From the NCBI GenBank assembly GCA_035555595.1, contig DATMGK010000081.1, positions 1-64,000 of the forward strand: a DNA stretch of 64,000 bases, read 5' to 3'. The translations under genes were made by a program, and so were the position numbers. Source of the DNA: Croceibacterium_A sp035555595 (lineage in GTDB: Bacteria > Pseudomonadota > Alphaproteobacteria > Sphingomonadales > Sphingomonadaceae). The notes below the pieces were generated by a model. The model made no database searches, was not told the DNA's origin, and was given only the letters and a program-made list of their open reading frames with translations. This document shows, in pieces, positions 16,413 through 26,177 of this stretch. Within the stretch, counting starts at the first letter, position 1, and each line of letters starts with the position of its first letter.

Positions 16413-16585
16413 TTGGCTCCGGGGTCGTTGTTTTCGGCATCGCACCGCTCCTCGGCTGCCGGGTCAGCTCTTGCTGCCCCGTTTGAGCGGCCGGATGGCG
16501 AGCCCGCCCTCCGATCAATTCTCGCGAACAGGGACGGTTCCCTCCGCGTCTTCACACGGGGGAGGGGCGGTGCCCCCGATAGAGC

Positions 16586-17968
16586 TTACCGGTTTTCCGG
16601 CACCGTGCCGGTTACGCGATAGAGGGTGATCCTGTTTTCTATCGCCGCCAGTTCCGTCGCGATCTTCTGGCGGCGTGCGGAATAGAGGCTGCGCTGCGCG
16701 TCAAGATTGGCGAGGAAGCTGTCTATCCCCCCGCGATAGCGCGCTTCGGTCAGTCGGGCGGCATCCGCTGTCGCGTCCGTGTTGACCTGTGCGGTGCGCA
16801 GCCGCTCTGCAACCGTTCCCTGCACAGCCAGCGCGTCGGCCACTTCGCGGAATGCGATCTGGATGGTTTGTTCGTAAGAGGCGAGCGCCGCGTCGCGCTG
16901 TGCCTCGCTCACCTCAACGGTGGCCGCGCGACCGCCAGCGTCAAACACCGTCTGGCTGGCATCGGCGCCCGCGCTGGCGCGAAACGCATCGTTCGTGAAC
17001 AGAGAGCCAAGCGAACCGCTGCCGAAGTTCAGCAGGCCCGACAGCGAAAGCGTTGGGAACAGACGGGCGCGTGCCGTGCCGATATCCGCATTGGCTGCTC
17101 GCAGCCGATATTCCGCTTCGATCACATCGGGCCGGCGGAGAAGGACGGTCGAACTCGTCCCTGCGGGCAGGGTTTCGATCGCCGAAAACGCCTCTTCCAA
17201 CTGGGCGGGAAGCAATGTGCGATCGAACTCCGCACCGACCAGCAGGCGAACGAGGTTTTCGTTCTGCGCCAGCGCGGTCGTTTGCAAGGCAAGGTCAGCC
17301 TCCGCCGTGGCGAGAAGCTGCTCCGCCTGCCTGACATCGGTCCGCGGAGCTATCCCGCCATCAAGGCGCATCCGGGTAAGTTCGAGGCTGCGGCGGGCGT
17401 TTGCCGCCGTATCCTGCGCCACCGCCAGCAGTTCACGATTGGCGGCATAAGCGGCCCATGCCGAGGCCAGATCGGCGACGATCCCGATGCGCACCGTGCG
17501 GCTGGCAGCCTCTGTCGCCAGTGCACGGTCACGCGCGGCGGCGGAAGCGTTTGCCAGCCTGCCGAACAGATCGATCTCGAACGAGGTGATGCCGCCCAAT
17601 ACGCTGTAGCTTTCACTACTCGTCGCATTGCCACCTGTCGCGTAATCCGCCCCTGCGCCTATCCCAAGCGTCGGGAACTGCGCGGATCGGGCGAGCCGGG
17701 CATTTGCGCGCGCGGTCTGAAGGTTGGCGGCAGCGATGCGCAGATCGCGGTTATTGGCCAGCGCCTGATCGACCAGCGAGAGGAAGCGCACGTCCCGGAA
17801 CACATCGGTGTAATCGACCGATGGCAGCGCCTGCTCCGTTTGCAGCAGGTATGCGTCGCCGATCGGCCAGGATTCCGCAATGGGCGCCTCCGGCTGAACG
17901 TAGGGCGGGGCGAGCGAGCAACCAGCCAATAACGCAGGAGCGAGAAAAGAAGCGAAGCGGCGCATCAT
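16586..17968 (-). CDS. RND efflux outer-membrane lipoprotein (OprM/NodT family)
   Basis: A 460-residue outer-membrane channel subunit. Lipoprotein signal MMRRFASFLAPALLAGC, then two repeated OEP domains typical of TolC-like trimers (LRIAAANLQTARANARLARSAQFPTLG and, in the second half, IGTARARLFPTLSLSG). The start overlaps the stop of the RND permease gene (ATGATG), so translation is coupled. It completes the tripartite pump encoded just upstream. Normal length for the family (about 460-490). Confidence 0.93.
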   Translation of the reverse strand: MMRRFASFLAPALLAGCSLAPPYVQPEAPIAESWPIGDAYLLQTEQALPSVDYTDVFRDVRFLSLVDQALANNRDLRIAAANLQTARANARLARSAQFPTLGIGAGADYATGGNATSSESYSVLGGITSFEIDLFGRLANASAAARDRALATEAASRTVRIGIVADLASAWAAYAANRELLAVAQDTAANARRSLELTRMRLDGGIAPRTDVRQAEQLLATAEADLALQTTALAQNENLVRLLVGAEFDRTLLPAQLEEAFSAIETLPAGTSSTVLLRRPDVIEAEYRLRAANADIGTARARLFPTLSLSGLLNFGSGSLGSLFTNDAFRASAGADASQTVFDAGGRAATVEVSEAQRDAALASYEQTIQIAFREVADALAVQGTVAERLRTAQVNTDATADAARLTEARYRGGIDSFLANLDAQRSLYSARRQKIATELAAIENRITLYRVTGTVPENR

Positions 17969-20900
17969 GCGGTGGCTTCCTCGCCATCGTCCGAATGGTG
18001 GAGCTTCCTCTGCGCGGCGGCCAGCCCATCGCGCACGCCCCGCCGTACCATTACGAAGAACAGCGGGATGTAGAAGATCGCCAGCAGCGTCGCGGTCAGC
18101 ATGCCGCCGATTACCGAAGTGCCGATGGCGATCTGGCTGTTCGCGCCCGCGCCGGTGGCCAGTGCCAGAGGCAGCACACCGAAAATGAAGGCAAAGCTGG
18201 TCATCAGAATCGGGCGCAGGCGGATGCGCGCTGCATCCAGCGCCGCCTCGATGATCCGCTTACCCTGCTTCTCCGATTGCTCCGCGAACTCGATCATCAG
18301 GATCGCGTTCTTGGCCGCCAGACCCATCGTGGTGAGCAGGCCGATCTGCAGGTAGATGTCGTTTTCCAGCCCGCGGAGCGTGACGGCAAACACCGCGCCT
18401 ACCAGCCCAAGCGGGATGATCAGCAGCACCGCCACAGGGATCGACCAGCTTTCATAAAGTGCGGCGAGGCAGAGGAAAACCACCAGCAGCGAGAGGGCAT
18501 AGAGCATCGGGGCCTGCCCGGACGAAAGCCGTTCTTCGAACGAGGAGCCGGACCACGCCACGCTGGTTCCTTCGATTTGCTGGGCCAGCGCCTCAATCCG
18601 GTTCATCGCCTCGCCCGAACTGGTGCCGGGCGCGGGCTGGCCGGAAATCTGGAAGGCGGGCAGCCCCAGAAAGCGGGATACGGTGGTCGGCGCGGTTTCC
18701 CAGGCAGTGCGGGCGAATGACGAGAACGGCGCCATCTCTCCGCTCGACGTGCGAACGTACCATTGGCCCAGGTCTTCGGGGCGGGCGCGGTAGGGGGCGT
18801 CCCCCTGCACATAGACGCGCTTCACGCGGCCATTCTCGATATAGTCACCGATGTAACGGCCGCCCCATGCCGTTGAGAGCGTGGCGTTCACGTCGCCGAT
18901 CGAAAGGCCATAGCTCGAAAGACGATCGAAATCGGTGTCGATGCGCAGGGTGGGCTGATCGGGCAGATCGCCGAGCCGGACGTTGCTGAGCTGCGGATCG
19001 TTGCTTGCCAGTTCCAGCAGCTCATCTCGGGCGGCGGCGAATTCTTCTCGCGACAGGCCTGTGCTGTTGAGGAACTGCATCGAAAAGCCCGATGTGTCGC
19101 CCAGGCCGCGAACCGCGCCCGGAACCAGTGCGAACACTTGCGCATCGCGCAGGCCGGAGAATGCTGCCCGCGCACGATCTGCGATGGCTCCTGCGGTATT
19201 TTCCGGACCCTTGCGTTCGTCCCAGTGCTTCAGGTTGATGAAACCCTGTCCGGTGTTCTGGCCCGATGCACCGCCACCGCCGCCGCCCGCGACGAGGAAG
19301 AGGGTGTCCGTGTTCGCGGCCTCATGTGTGGTCAGGTATTCCGCGATCATGTCGCGAACCTCGACGGTCCGGGTCTGTGTCGCACCGGCTGGCAGACGGA
19401 ACTGGATCTGCACCCGCCCCTGATCCTCACCCGGAATGAAGCCGCCGGGCAGGCGGAAGAACAGCAGCGCCAGAAGCGCGAGCACCAGCGTGTAAATGGC
19501 GATGAACAGCCACTTGCGGTCCACCACTTTGGCCACCGCGCCGACATAGCGGTCAAGCAGTCCGTCGAAGCCGTTGTTGAACCAGTTTCTGGCCCGTTCC
19601 ATTCCGCGCGAGAAACCGCTCTGCGGTCGGGCTTCCGCGGCATCATGCGAAGCTCTTGGTTTCAGCAGGGTCGCGGTGAGGGCCGGGCTGAGGATCAGCG
19701 CGACCAGCACCGACAGGATCATCGCGGTGATGATCGTGATGGAAAACTGGCGGTAGATCACGCCGGTGGAACCGCCAAAAAACGCCATCGGCAGGAACAC
19801 GGCGGAAAGCACCAGTCCAATGGCGACGAGCGCGACCTGCAATTCGCCCATGGACTTGATGGTGGCTTCCCGCGCGCTCATGCCCGGATTTTCGTGCATC
19901 AGTCGCTCGACGTTCTCGACCACCACGATCGCATCGTCGACCAGCAGGCCGATGGCGATCACCAGCCCGAACAATGTGAGCGTGTTGACCGAAAACCCGG
20001 CGAAATAGAGCACGGCGAAAGTGCCCAGCAGCACGATCGGCACCGCGATCGCCGGGATCAGCGTGGCCCGCCAGCTTTGCAGGAAGACGAACATGACGAT
20101 CACGACCAGAACGACGGCTTCGAGAAGCGCCTTCACCACCTGGTTCACCGACAGGCGGATGAAATTGGTCGAATCGTTAGCGTAGGCGTAGTCGAGCCCT
20201 TCGGGCAGGTTGCGGCCCAGTTCGGCCATCTTGGCCTTTACCGCTTCGGCGGTACGCAGCGCGTCAGCGCCCGGCGTCAGAGAGATCGACATCCCCGCGC
20301 TGGGGTGCCGGTTCATCTGCATGATCGTGTTATAGTTCTGGGCGCCGATCTCCACCCGGGCAACGTCCTTGAGCCGCACGGCCGAACCGTCGCTCTGCAT
20401 TTTCAGCAGGATGTTCTGGAACTCTTCGGCGGTCTGCATCCGGCCCTGGCTCTTCACCGTGGCGTTCAGCAACTGGTCTTCCGCCGCGGGTTGCCCGCCC
20501 ACTTCACCGGCAGCCACTTCCGCGTTCTGGGCGCTGATCGCGTTGATGACGTCACTGGGTATCAGAGAGAACGCAGCCAGCTTGTGCGGGTCCAGCCAGA
20601 TCCGCATCGCATGGGCGGAACCGAACACGTTGACGTCGCCCACGCCGTCAATGCGTGAAAGCGTGTCCTGAATGTTGGAAGTGAGATAGTCCGCAACGTC
20701 CTGATGGGATCGGGTGTCGGTGGTGTCGAACACGCCAACCATCAGCAGGCTGTCTGAATTGGACTTTGAAACCTGCACGCCCTGCCGCTGAACATCTGAC
20801 GGCAGGCGGGAAAGCGCCTGCTGGATACGGTTCTGCACCTGTACCTGCGCGATGTCGGGATCGGTGCCCTTGGCGAAGGTCACCGAGATGCTGGCCCCAC

Positions 20901-21156
20901 CGCGCGAATTCGATTGCGAACTGAAATAGAGCAGCCCGTCGATACCGGTCAGCTGCTGTTCCAGTATCTGGGTAACGCTGTTCTCGACCGTTTCAGCCGA
21001 TGCGCCGGGATAGCTGGCGCGCACGTTCACCTGCGTCGGGGCGATGTCCGGATATTGTTCGATCGGCAATTGAGTGAGCGCGCCGATGCCGAACAGCATC
21101 ACCAGAATGGCCAGCACCCAGGCGAAGATCGGCCGGTCGATGAATATGCGCGACAC
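17965..21156 (-). CDS. RND multidrug efflux permease (AcrB/MexB, HAE1 family)
   Basis: A 1063-residue inner-membrane proton/drug antiporter. It begins MSRIFIDRPIFAWVLAILVML as in AcrB, has twelve hydrophobic segments in the usual two halves, the proton-relay Asp pair in IGLLVDDAIVVVENVER (about 405-410) and the relay lysine in GLAAKNAIL in the second half. A Gly-rich porter-domain loop (AGGGGGGASGQNTGQGFI) is also seen in AcrB homologues. It lies 6 bp after the adaptor and overlaps the outer-membrane factor by 4 bp. Probably exports hydrophobic compounds; the substrate range is not predictable. Confidence 0.96.
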   Translation of the reverse strand: MSRIFIDRPIFAWVLAILVMLFGIGALTQLPIEQYPDIAPTQVNVRASYPGASAETVENSVTQILEQQLTGIDGLLYFSSQSNSRGGASISVTFAKGTDPDIAQVQVQNRIQQALSRLPSDVQRQGVQVSKSNSDSLLMVGVFDTTDTRSHQDVADYLTSNIQDTLSRIDGVGDVNVFGSAHAMRIWLDPHKLAAFSLIPSDVINAISAQNAEVAAGEVGGQPAAEDQLLNATVKSQGRMQTAEEFQNILLKMQSDGSAVRLKDVARVEIGAQNYNTIMQMNRHPSAGMSISLTPGADALRTAEAVKAKMAELGRNLPEGLDYAYANDSTNFIRLSVNQVVKALLEAVVLVVIVMFVFLQSWRATLIPAIAVPIVLLGTFAVLYFAGFSVNTLTLFGLVIAIGLLVDDAIVVVENVERLMHENPGMSAREATIKSMGELQVALVAIGLVLSAVFLPMAFFGGSTGVIYRQFSITIITAMILSVLVALILSPALTATLLKPRASHDAAEARPQSGFSRGMERARNWFNNGFDGLLDRYVGAVAKVVDRKWLFIAIYTLVLALLALLFFRLPGGFIPGEDQGRVQIQFRLPAGATQTRTVEVRDMIAEYLTTHEAANTDTLFLVAGGGGGGASGQNTGQGFINLKHWDERKGPENTAGAIADRARAAFSGLRDAQVFALVPGAVRGLGDTSGFSMQFLNSTGLSREEFAAARDELLELASNDPQLSNVRLGDLPDQPTLRIDTDFDRLSSYGLSIGDVNATLSTAWGGRYIGDYIENGRVKRVYVQGDAPYRARPEDLGQWYVRTSSGEMAPFSSFARTAWETAPTTVSRFLGLPAFQISGQPAPGTSSGEAMNRIEALAQQIEGTSVAWSGSSFEERLSSGQAPMLYALSLLVVFLCLAALYESWSIPVAVLLIIPLGLVGAVFAVTLRGLENDIYLQIGLLTTMGLAAKNAILMIEFAEQSEKQGKRIIEAALDAARIRLRPILMTSFAFIFGVLPLALATGAGANSQIAIGTSVIGGMLTATLLAIFYIPLFFVMVRRGVRDGLAAAQRKLHHSDDGEEATA

Positions 21157-21162
21157 GGCCGG

Positions 21163-22329
21163 TTATCCCCGCGGCCTTTCACCCGAAGGCGGTGAACCGA
21201 CCCGCTGCGGGCTGGATGCCTGAACCGGCCTGACGGCGTCTCCGTGCTTCAGATTATTGAGACCCTGCGTGATGACGCGATCGCCAGCCTTCAGGCCCGA
21301 GGCGATGACCCAGTTCGTGCCCGAAGTGCGCGTGGCAGTGACCTTGCGCCTTTCAGCCTTGTTGTCCTTGCCGACCACATAAACATAGGGGGAGCCGTCG
21401 AAATCACGCAGCAATGCCGGTTGCGGCACGAGGATTGCCCCCGGCTGGATGGCCTGATCGAAGACCGCCCGCACGAACATGCCGGGCAACAACAACCCAT
21501 CCGGGTTGGGGAAACGCGCACGCACTGTGACGCTGCCGGTGTCCGGATTGACCACCACTTCCGAGAACTGAACGGTGCCCGCGTGGGAATAGCTGCTGCC
21601 ATCCTCCAGCTCCAGCCGCACGCTGGTGCTGCCCTGCCGCAAGTCGCCCCGGGCAAAGGATTGCCGCAGGGCCGTCAGTTCGGCGCTGGATTGCTGGATA
21701 TCCACATAGATCGGATCGATCCGCTGGATGACGGCCAGAGGATCAGCCTGATTCGTGCTGACAAGCGCCCCGACGGTCGACAGCGATCGCCCGATGCGGC
21801 CGCTGATCGGGGCGGGGATCGTGGTGTAGCGCAAGTTTATGCGGGCGGTTTCCAGCGCGGCCTGGCTCTGCGCAACCGCAGCCTCCGCCATGCGGGCCTG
21901 AGCCGCGGCGTCGGTATATTCCTGCTGCGAGATCGCTTCTATGTCTGCCAGCGGGCGATATCGTTCGGCCTTGGCCTGCGCTGCCTCGGCACTGGCGCGC
22001 GCGCTGGCGAGGTTGGCGCTCGCCTGATTGACGGAGGCTCGATAGAGGCTGGCATCGACCTGATAGAGCGCCTGCCCCGCGCGCACCATCTGCCCTTCCT
22101 GGAACAGGCGCTGGCGGACATATCCCGTGATCTGCGGGCGCACTTCGCTGGTTTCAAAGGCGACGGTGCGGCCCGAAAGGCTGGCGGAGAGCGGTACGTC
22201 CTGAGAAGATACGGTAACGAAGCCGACTTCAGCGGGTTGCCGCTGCGGCGGGCCATCGCTGGCGGAGCAGCCGGCAATCGCGAGGATTGCGGGCAGCGCG
22301 CAAAGCCGGAACAGCAGCTTCCGTGCCAT
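21163..22329 (-). CDS. RND efflux periplasmic adaptor subunit (AcrA/MexA family)
   Basis: A 388-residue membrane-fusion lipoprotein (LCALPAILAIAGC lipobox). It has the split lipoyl domain (TGYVRQRLFQEGQMVRAGQALYQVD and PISGRIGRSLSTVGALV), an alpha-helical hairpin between, and beta-barrel and membrane-proximal domains (LLLPGMFVRAVF, GLKAGDRVITQGLNNLKHGD). First gene of the pump operon, 6 bp before the permease. The 220 bp upstream hold no gene; a short inverted repeat there may bind a regulator, but no TetR-type gene is adjacent. Confidence 0.95.
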   Translation of the reverse strand: MARKLLFRLCALPAILAIAGCSASDGPPQRQPAEVGFVTVSSQDVPLSASLSGRTVAFETSEVRPQITGYVRQRLFQEGQMVRAGQALYQVDASLYRASVNQASANLASARASAEAAQAKAERYRPLADIEAISQQEYTDAAAQARMAEAAVAQSQAALETARINLRYTTIPAPISGRIGRSLSTVGALVSTNQADPLAVIQRIDPIYVDIQQSSAELTALRQSFARGDLRQGSTSVRLELEDGSSYSHAGTVQFSEVVVNPDTGSVTVRARFPNPDGLLLPGMFVRAVFDQAIQPGAILVPQPALLRDFDGSPYVYVVGKDNKAERRKVTATRTSGTNWVIASGLKAGDRVITQGLNNLKHGDAVRPVQASSPQRVGSPPSGERPRG

Positions 22330-22361
22330 TAAGAATAGTCTCCAAAACTGCTGCTCCCTTA

Positions 22362-22374
22362 CCTAGCGGTTAGG
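22362..22374. promoter_or_regulatory. Possible operator upstream of efflux operon
   Basis: CCTA-GCGGT-TAGG forms a short inverted repeat 33-45 nt before the adaptor start, in the position expected for an operator overlapping the promoter. The arms are only 4 bp and no regulator gene is adjacent, so this is weak. Confidence 0.25.
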
Positions 22375-22549
22375 GAATGAGGTGTGCTTTGGGAAGGGGG
22401 GGATTGACCATGCCCGAACAACCGGTAATCCGGTAATATGGGGGTGTTGCTGGTGCGGCGAGATTTGTTCTCGGCTGGGCAAACCTGCAAGGTTTGAGCG
22501 CGCTGGCTTTCTTGTTCCGCAGCGCGCCCAATCAACATCTCACTATCAT

Positions 22550-23854
22550 CTATCGGAAGATGTTGAGGTCGATCGCTCCGGCCATTGCCCGGTTGCCTGC
22601 ATCGTTCGGATGTACGTGATCGCCGGGGTCGAATTCCGGATTGATGCGCAGCGGGTTGTCGGAATCACGCGTGGCGGCTTCGAAATCTATCACCGCGTCA
22701 AACCGTCCGCTGGTGCGGATCCACTGGTTCACATCTTCCCACATCGCGCGACCTGCGTCGTTGTAGAAAGGCAGGCCGTAAGTGCCCAGAACCGTGCCGC
22801 CAGCAACCTTCACGCCGTGCAGGTGCGCGCGATCGATAAGCTGGCTCAATCCATCAATGATCTGTCCGGCGGTTACGTGCTGGCTTTCAGGCATGCCCGG
22901 CATGATCGACATGTTGATGTCGTTTATGCCTTCCAGGACGATCACCCATTTGACGCCCGGCCGGGCGAGAACATCCTCGTCAAAACGGGCGAGGGCCGCA
23001 TCGCCCGCACCGGGGTTCAGAATGCGGTTGCCCGATATGCCCACGTTGACGACGCCCCATCCGCTCAGTTCGGAATCGGCCTGCAGGCGCTCGGCCAACA
23101 GGCTGGGCCACGCGGCGTGCATTCCGGGCGTAGTCGCATAACCATCGGTGATGGAATCCCCCAGCGCCACGATTGTGCCTGCGCCTGTATCCTTCGCCGG
23201 AACGCTGAGGCCGTTGAGCCAGAAATAGGACCGCGCCACCTGCGGCGACGAAAGCGTCAGTGCCGCCGTCGCGTTGCCCGGTACGATGTAAGCCGGGCTG
23301 AGGCCGAGCGCATGAACGGTATTGGTGGGGGTAGGATTCGGAAGATAGATCGAGACGGCGACTTCGGTAAGCGGCGCCACCGCCAGATCGATCGGATCGC
23401 TGACCACTCTGGCGCCGGGAAACAGGGTCAGCCCACTCTTTCCGCCAAAGCTGACCTCGCGATCCGACCCTGCGTTGATGGCCCCCGCTTCACCAGCCAG
23501 CGCGGCGTGAACCGAACCGAAAGTCACCGGACCGCCACCAAGGGCATTGCTGAATTCGAGACGGAACTGCTCACCGCCCGCCGATGTGCGCACAATCATG
23601 CGCACGGTCTGATCGGCGAGTTCCTCTGGATAAGGAACGAACGGAGAAGGGGAACTGGGAGGAGGGGGAGCGGGGCGGGCTGAAGCCCCCTCCTTCGGAG
23701 GCTCGCTGGCGAAAGGAGGCGGACCTTGCGGCGTCAGCGTCTGCGCAGTGCCCCAGCTTTCGATCCAGTGCGCTTCAGGGTTTCGTTGAGCCGTGGCTGA
23801 CGTGGAGGCAATCAACAGGGCTGCGCCTGCGATCATCGAGATCATTCGCGACAT
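22550..23854 (-). CDS. Secreted SGNH/GDSL hydrolase
   Basis: A 434-residue exported esterase. Signal peptide MSRMISMIAGAALLIASTSATAQ, an N-terminal beta-rich domain with a Pro-rich linker, then the SGNH core: GDSITDGY (block I, nucleophile Ser), NVGISGNRIL (block II Gly), GINDINMS (block III Asn) and DHVHPNDAGNRAMA (block V, Asp and His). I chose ATG 23854 because a GGGG stretch precedes it and the signal peptide begins correctly; two earlier ATGs add a charged extension. It lies 83 bp downstream of a TonB receptor on the same strand, across a 14-bp hairpin. It probably de-esterifies a polymer or lipid in the periplasm. Confidence 0.88.
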   Translation of the reverse strand: MSRMISMIAGAALLIASTSATAQRNPEAHWIESWGTAQTLTPQGPPPFASEPPKEGASARPAPPPPSSPSPFVPYPEELADQTVRMIVRTSAGGEQFRLEFSNALGGGPVTFGSVHAALAGEAGAINAGSDREVSFGGKSGLTLFPGARVVSDPIDLAVAPLTEVAVSIYLPNPTPTNTVHALGLSPAYIVPGNATAALTLSSPQVARSYFWLNGLSVPAKDTGAGTIVALGDSITDGYATTPGMHAAWPSLLAERLQADSELSGWGVVNVGISGNRILNPGAGDAALARFDEDVLARPGVKWVIVLEGINDINMSIMPGMPESQHVTAGQIIDGLSQLIDRAHLHGVKVAGGTVLGTYGLPFYNDAGRAMWEDVNQWIRTSGRFDAVIDFEAATRDSDNPLRINPEFDPGDHVHPNDAGNRAMAGAIDLNIFR

Positions 23855-23898
23855 GGCCAGTCCCCTAACCTTTGCCATTTTCCGGTTCAACGGAAGCG

Positions 23899-23930
23899 TT
23901 CCGCACCGCGCCAGCCGGCGCGGTGCGGAA
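23899..23930 (-). other. Strong intercistronic hairpin after TonB receptor gene
   Basis: TTCCGCACCGCGCC (23899-23912) pairs perfectly with GGCGCGGTGCGGAA (23917-23930) around a 4-nt loop. It starts 7 nt after the receptor stop. No T-tract follows in the minus direction, so it may stabilise the upstream message or act as an imperfect terminator. Confidence 0.7.
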
Positions 23931-23937
23931 TATTATC

Positions 23938-26052
23938 TCACCAGGAAGTGACGCGGAGGCGAAGCCCCACGGTCCGCGGCGTCGGACCGGACCCGGAGAA
24001 TGGCCCGTTGGAACCGAGGAAGGTCGGCCCGCGCTCGTCGGTCAGGTTGTTGGCGATGAGGGCAAGTTCCCATTTACCGTGGCGGATACCCGCGGTCAGG
24101 TTCACGAGGTCGTAAGGCTGCGCCGTAACAAGCACGTTATTGCTGACCTGCAACCGATCGCCGCTGTGGCTCAAGGAAACGTTGCCGAAGCCTTCGAAGC
24201 CGGAAGCGATTTCGCGGTTGTAGTTCACGTCAACGCGATAGTTGGTTGCCAACGTATTGAGCATCCGCCCGCCCGGACGCAAATTGGGAAGGGCAGCGGC
24301 GATCACTTCATTGACCGCGCCATACTCGCTGTCGTTGAAGTTACCGACGAAGCCGAGGTTCAGGCCTTCGAGTGGCGTGCGCCAGCGAACTTCAAGGTCT
24401 ACCCCCTTCGTCTTCGCATCACCAAAATTCGCAAAGCCATTGACCCCGTCGATGCCACCGGTGACTGACGTTTGCAGGTCGGTGTATTCGAGCTGATAGA
24501 GGTTCACGCCGACGTTCAACGAACGGTCGGAACTGCGCCACTTCACGCCAAACTCGTAGTTCTGGGTGGATTCCGGATTAAGCGCCACGGATGCCGGAAC
24601 GCCGGCGAGTTCCAGCGATTCCACTTGGACGCGGGACTGGACGATGCCTGGGCGGAAGCCGGTGGCCGCCGAGACGAACATCGTCAGGCTGTCTGTCGGC
24701 AGATAGGAAAGGTTGAGGCGCCAGGTTTCGACCTTTTCCTTCGTCGGCACGGTCCCGTTTTCATCGGCGAATGAGCGGTCATCGTGATAGGTTCTCAGGC
24801 CCACCAGCGGTACCAGCTTGCCGTCGAACAGATCGTAGCTGACTTCGCCGAAGATCGCCCAGTTCTTGGTGATCGTGTCGTTATTCGCGTTTATGGTGAC
24901 GACCGGCAGCACGAGATTGTTAACCTGAGGACCACTGCCGTCCTGATAAGAACCGCCGACCACCCAGTGCAGGGGGCCGTTGCCGTTGGAGTTCACGCGA
25001 ACTTCCTGGGCAAACATCTTCGGCAGGAACTGGCTTGAGAACGAGCCGGACGGCGACAGCGGGATATGGATCCCGAACTTGCCTTCGAGATGGCTGCTAG
25101 CGCTGGTTACAGTGAAGGCGTCGAAATCGGCGCTTGCCGTCAGGCTCAACAGCGTAAAATCGCCGTTGGAGAACCCGTCCTGACCGGCGGTATTCTCGAA
25201 ATAGGGTGGTTTGACGGAGGCGGTGAAGCCGGTGAAGTTCTGACGCGGACGGAAATTCCAGTACTGCGCGCGGATGTTCACATTGTCCCACGGACGGATG
25301 AGCGCAACCACACGGATGTCGTCGTTCTTCGCGGAGTTGACGCCCTTCTGATCCGGCGTGCCGTCATAGGGGCCGAAATAAGCATCGGCCCAGCCTGCAT
25401 CGCGCGAGAACCCGCCGCTGACCCGGATGCCGAGGCGGTCCTGGATGATCGGCACGGAAAGAGCCGCAGAAGCGCCGTAGTTCCAGCCTTCGGCGCCACG
25501 CGTCCGGGAAGTCTCGACTTCACCCGCGTATTCTATCTCGTTCAAGTTCGGATCACGCGTGTGGAAAATGAAAACACCACCCGACGAGCCCTGCCCGTAG
25601 AGTGTGCCCTGCGGGCCGCGCAGTACCTCGACCCGCTCCATATCAAGGAAGCGAACCGGGGGCGCGATGCCGAAGTTGGTGACGATAAACGGAGTATCGT
25701 CGAGGTAATACCCGATAGGGGAATCGCCATTCTGGGTGACGGTGCCGCGCAGGTTGTAGAAGCGCGAGCTGTTCGACTGGCGGAATCCTTCCGAAGCGCC
25801 GGGAACGGTCGATACGAGATCGCCGATCGAGCCGATGTTACGCTCTTTCAGTTCTTCACCACTGAAGGCCTGAATCGCCAGCGGCACCTGATGAAGTGCC
25901 TGCGCGCCAGATTTCTGCGCGGTAACGATGATCGCATCGTCCGACTGATTCGTGTCCGCTTGATCCGCCTGATCCTGCGCATGCGCTGCGCCCGATACGA
26001 GACCTGCTATAACTGCTGCAATGGCGGCGGAGTGCATGAAGCGCACTGTCAT
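23938..26052 (-). CDS. TonB-dependent receptor
   Basis: A 704-residue outer-membrane receptor: signal peptide ending AAHAQ, TonB-box-like DAIIVTAQKSG (about 40-50), plug domain with RVEVLRGPQGTLYGQGSSGGV, and a beta-barrel ending in TVGLRLRVTSW (C-terminal aromatic). GGGAG precedes the ATG at 26052. The gene is divergent from the ceramidase-like/esterase pair, with two identical palindromes between, and is followed by an SGNH hydrolase gene. Together these suggest uptake of an ester- or amide-linked lipid-like compound. Not a typical siderophore receptor by context. Confidence 0.93.
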   Translation of the reverse strand: MTVRFMHSAAIAAVIAGLVSGAAHAQDQADQADTNQSDDAIIVTAQKSGAQALHQVPLAIQAFSGEELKERNIGSIGDLVSTVPGASEGFRQSNSSRFYNLRGTVTQNGDSPIGYYLDDTPFIVTNFGIAPPVRFLDMERVEVLRGPQGTLYGQGSSGGVFIFHTRDPNLNEIEYAGEVETSRTRGAEGWNYGASAALSVPIIQDRLGIRVSGGFSRDAGWADAYFGPYDGTPDQKGVNSAKNDDIRVVALIRPWDNVNIRAQYWNFRPRQNFTGFTASVKPPYFENTAGQDGFSNGDFTLLSLTASADFDAFTVTSASSHLEGKFGIHIPLSPSGSFSSQFLPKMFAQEVRVNSNGNGPLHWVVGGSYQDGSGPQVNNLVLPVVTINANNDTITKNWAIFGEVSYDLFDGKLVPLVGLRTYHDDRSFADENGTVPTKEKVETWRLNLSYLPTDSLTMFVSAATGFRPGIVQSRVQVESLELAGVPASVALNPESTQNYEFGVKWRSSDRSLNVGVNLYQLEYTDLQTSVTGGIDGVNGFANFGDAKTKGVDLEVRWRTPLEGLNLGFVGNFNDSEYGAVNEVIAAALPNLRPGGRMLNTLATNYRVDVNYNREIASGFEGFGNVSLSHSGDRLQVSNNVLVTAQPYDLVNLTAGIRHGKWELALIANNLTDERGPTFLGSNGPFSGSGPTPRTVGLRLRVTSW

Positions 26053-26077
26053 CCCCTACTCCCATGGTTGCCTTTTT

Positions 26078-26156
26078 CAATCGATTGCATAAGATGATGC
26101 CAAGGAATTGCCAAGAGGGTTTAACGCAGTGCGTGACCCAAGAGGGCAATCGATTG
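26078..26156. promoter_or_regulatory. Paired palindromic operators in divergent promoter
   Basis: The perfect 10-bp palindrome CAATCGATTG occurs at 26078-26087 and again at 26147-26156, in the 125-bp gap between the receptor and the ceramidase-like gene. The centres are 69 bp apart, one near each gene. A central CG in an A/T-rich palindrome suits a LacI-family regulator, possibly looping; none is encoded here. Confidence 0.6.
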
Positions 26157-26177
26157 TATTTTTTTAGGGAGAGCATG

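Noticed and set aside
22422..22437. Tandem CCGGTAAT repeat upstream of the efflux operon
   Set aside because: Only two 8-bp copies, far from the start and with no symmetry; may be chance.
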